12,300 bases of DNA from an uncultured Clostridia bacterium. GTDB lineage: Bacteria > Bacillota > Clostridia > Oscillospirales > Oscillospiraceae. The stretch is taken from assembly GCA_946060825.1 (NCBI GenBank), contig CAMGPO010000006.1, positions 1 through 12,300 on the forward strand. The letters are read 5' to 3'. The translations under genes and the position numbers were made by a program. Within the stretch, counting starts at the first letter, position 1. Each line of letters starts with the position of its first letter. Below are positions 12,086 to 12,300 of this stretch, piece after piece. The notes under the pieces are model-generated. The model was not told the origin of the DNA and searched no databases. It saw only the letters and a program-made list of their open reading frames with translations.

Positions 12086-12300
12086 CTACACCTCCTGAAT
12101 GCGGAAGCCGGCCGCCTTATTCAGCCGGTTCCGAACGGCATAGCCCACGCCGCCTTCCTCGGGGCAGCGGGCATAGATCACAGCGTAGCCGGCCTCGTCC
12201 ATGTCCCGCAGGGCAGCAAAGAGACCGTGAGCCAGGGAGTCGAGGTCGTCCCGGCGGCCGTAGGCCTCAGCCGTCGTATCCCGGTAGAGGGGAAGCTCCT
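12086..12300 (-). CDS. sua5: L-threonylcarbamoyladenylate synthase (Sua5 type), C-terminal fragment
   Basis: Makes the activated carbamoyl-threonine used for t6A at position 37 of ANN-decoding tRNAs. Only the last 71 residues are in the window; the gene starts beyond the right edge. The visible part is the C-terminal Sua5 extension domain: LAHGLFAALRDMDEAGY, then a strand reading AVIYARCPEEGG, then VGYAVRNRLNKAAGFRI. The pattern of a Phe-Ala-Ala-Leu-Arg helix, then PEEG, then NRL-KAA is typical of Sua5 proteins and absent from the shorter TsaC. The stop (TAG, 12088-12086) is three bases before the coaE ATG, so the two are co-transcribed. The catalytic YrdC domain is not in the window, hence the moderate confidence. 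Confidence 0.8.
   Translation of the reverse strand, partial: ELPLYRDTTAEAYGRRDDLDSLAHGLFAALRDMDEAGYAVIYARCPEEGGVGYAVRNRLNKAAGFRIQEV

Overview
The window looks like chromosomal DNA of a GC-rich anaerobic Clostridia-type Firmicute, most likely of the Oscillospiraceae/Ruminococcaceae kind. The grounds are a T-box-controlled hisS-aspS operon, a PerR/reverse-rubrerythrin/rubredoxin oxygen-defence cluster, a minD-mgsA pair, a Trk/Ktr potassium pair and a gamma-D-glutamyl peptidase of the Gram-positive type. The taxon is an inference from gene content and protein style. No plasmid, phage, CRISPR, tRNA or rRNA gene was seen.

Layout. (1) 1-2640, minus strand: a T-box leader (about 2384-2640), then hisS, a 60-residue two-helix membrane protein, and the first third of aspS, which runs off the left edge. 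(2) 2652-3921, minus strand: minD followed by a methylglyoxal-synthase-family gene, read from a strong promoter at 3893-3921. (3) 4012-5915, plus strand: a promoter with a Fur/PerR-type palindrome just downstream of it, then a perR-like regulator, reverse rubrerythrin, a hairpin terminator, a shortened rubredoxin, a desulforedoxin-like CxxC...CC protein and a 73-residue protein, closed by a strong terminator. (4) 5995-7109, plus strand: a single gene with its own promoter and terminator that fuses a pyruvate-kinase-C-like domain to a GNAT acetyltransferase. (5) 7121-9284, minus strand: a palindromic intergenic repeat, then the potassium uptake pair trkH/ktrB-trkA/ktrA with its own promoter. 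(6) 9257-12300, minus strand: the end of a Sua5-type threonylcarbamoyl-AMP synthase gene, coaE, an M18 aminopeptidase, a terminator, and an M14 gamma-D-glutamyl peptidase.

How they work together. Block 1 makes two aminoacyl-tRNA synthetases under tRNA-sensing attenuation. The specifier loop reads GAC (Asp) and overlaps a CAU (His) triplet. Block 3 is a self-contained peroxide/oxygen defence unit: a metal-dependent repressor that probably controls itself, a peroxidase, an electron carrier, and two small proteins of unknown function. The two points most worth a second look are the methylglyoxal-synthase homologue, which lacks the catalytic Asp and other active-site residues, and the two small uncharacterised proteins in the oxygen-defence cluster. 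The PK_C-GNAT fusion and the hairpin that doubles as terminator and start-region mask before the M14 peptidase are also unusual.

Most of the window is ordinary housekeeping DNA. I see no clear new defence or mobile system.
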